Of a DNA stretch of 64,000 nt, positions 63,788 to 64,000 are shown piece by piece; the first letter of the stretch is position 1, and each line of letters starts with the position of its first letter. The stretch is from Reyranella sp. Lineage in GTDB: Bacteria; Pseudomonadota; Alphaproteobacteria; Reyranellales; Reyranellaceae. The stretch lies in assembly GCF_004297405.1 (NCBI RefSeq), contig NZ_SCVC01000007.1, positions 1-64,000 on the forward strand, in the 5' to 3' direction. The notes beneath the pieces are model-generated. The model ran no database searches. It worked only from the letters and a program-made list of their open reading frames with translations, and was not told the origin of the DNA. Both the position numbers and the translations under genes were made by a program.

Positions 63788-64000
63788 TTACTTCTTGCGG
63801 CTTGCCTTCTCGGCGATGCCCGACAGGCCCTCGCGGCGCGCCAGCTCGGTCCATACGGCGGCCGGCTTCACGCCGGTCGCTGCCCAAAGGGTCAGCAGGT
63901 GATAGAGCATGTCGGCGCTTTCGCCGATCAGCTTGGGCTTGTCGCCGCGGATGCCCTCGATCAACGCTTCGACCGCTTCCTCGCCGAGCTTCTTGGCGAT
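63788..64000 (-). CDS. hisE: Phosphoribosyl-ATP pyrophosphohydrolase, C-terminal part
   Basis: HisE removes pyrophosphate from PR-ATP in histidine synthesis. Only the last 70 codons lie in the window; the 5' end is beyond 64000. The visible sequence reads [20 protein letters not shown], then [20 protein letters not shown] and [19 protein letters not shown], with the MazG-type metal-binding EE and ESAD residues. The stop (TAA on the minus strand) is at 63788-63790. It converges with the unknown membrane protein gene. Confidence 0.95.
   Translation of the reverse strand: MAKKLGEEAVEALIEGIRGDKPKLIGESADMLYHLLTLWAATGVKPAAVWTELARREGLSGIAEKASRKK

Overview
The window is chromosomal DNA of a high-GC alphaproteobacterium. 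The pointers are GC-rich coding in all frames, a HemD/mitofilin (Mic60)/HemY gene block, a DUF1674 (SDHAF4-type) gene, HtpX, RmuC, an AapJ-type amino-acid binding protein, and a wealth of ABC transporters and CoA enzymes. The style resembles soil genera such as Reyranella or Bradyrhizobium, but the sequence alone does not fix the genus. Genes are tightly packed, often with 1-4 nt overlaps. I see no rRNA, tRNA, CRISPR array, insertion sequence or phage gene.

Layout. 1-2618 (minus): RND efflux permease (cut by the left edge) and its adaptor, with a palindromic operator candidate upstream. 2885-6162 (plus): amino-acid binding protein, RpiR-type regulator and class III aminotransferase. 6172-12603 (plus): lipid kinase, second RND adaptor, second RND permease and purT, every junction a 4-nt overlap. 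12614-17042 (minus): purH, threonine ammonia-lyase, FAD amine oxidase, DUF1674. 17102-21452: HtpX, RmuC, pyrimidine nucleotidase, PanE, Rnk. 21462-27243: LysE exporter, malic enzyme and divergent mutS. 27244-32144 (minus): ogt, a HemD-Mic60 fusion, HemY and a short MetE-like protein. 32206-34098: Tat-exported lipase-like protein and an ATC-hydrolase family protein. 34371-40937: argC, a tiny protein, a NitT/TauT-type ABC transporter, a CoA transferase and an SGNH protein. 41046-51429: feruloyl-CoA synthase-like ligase, a Dpp-type transporter with two paralogous binding proteins, and a convergent acyl-CoA dehydrogenase. 51600-53243: comM.

Two stretches stand out. At 53244-55337 a long A+T-richer non-coding stretch precedes a cytoplasmic chymotrypsin-fold protease (His217/Asp245/Ser359). 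It is followed, after a strong hairpin, by a 107-residue protein that looks like a free copy of the protease's own N-terminal domain: a candidate protease/inhibitor pair. At 59123-63777 a Tat-exported beta-propeller with nitrous-oxide-reductase-like histidine motifs, but no CuA domain, is followed by its own FtsX-type permease, LolD-type ATPase and a membrane-anchored protein. This is a candidate copper-oxidoreductase system, perhaps related to thiocyanate dehydrogenase. Between them lie a TauD-type dioxygenase, an alpha/beta hydrolase, a HIT protein, an unknown protein and a J-domain protein without its HPD histidine. The window ends inside hisE.
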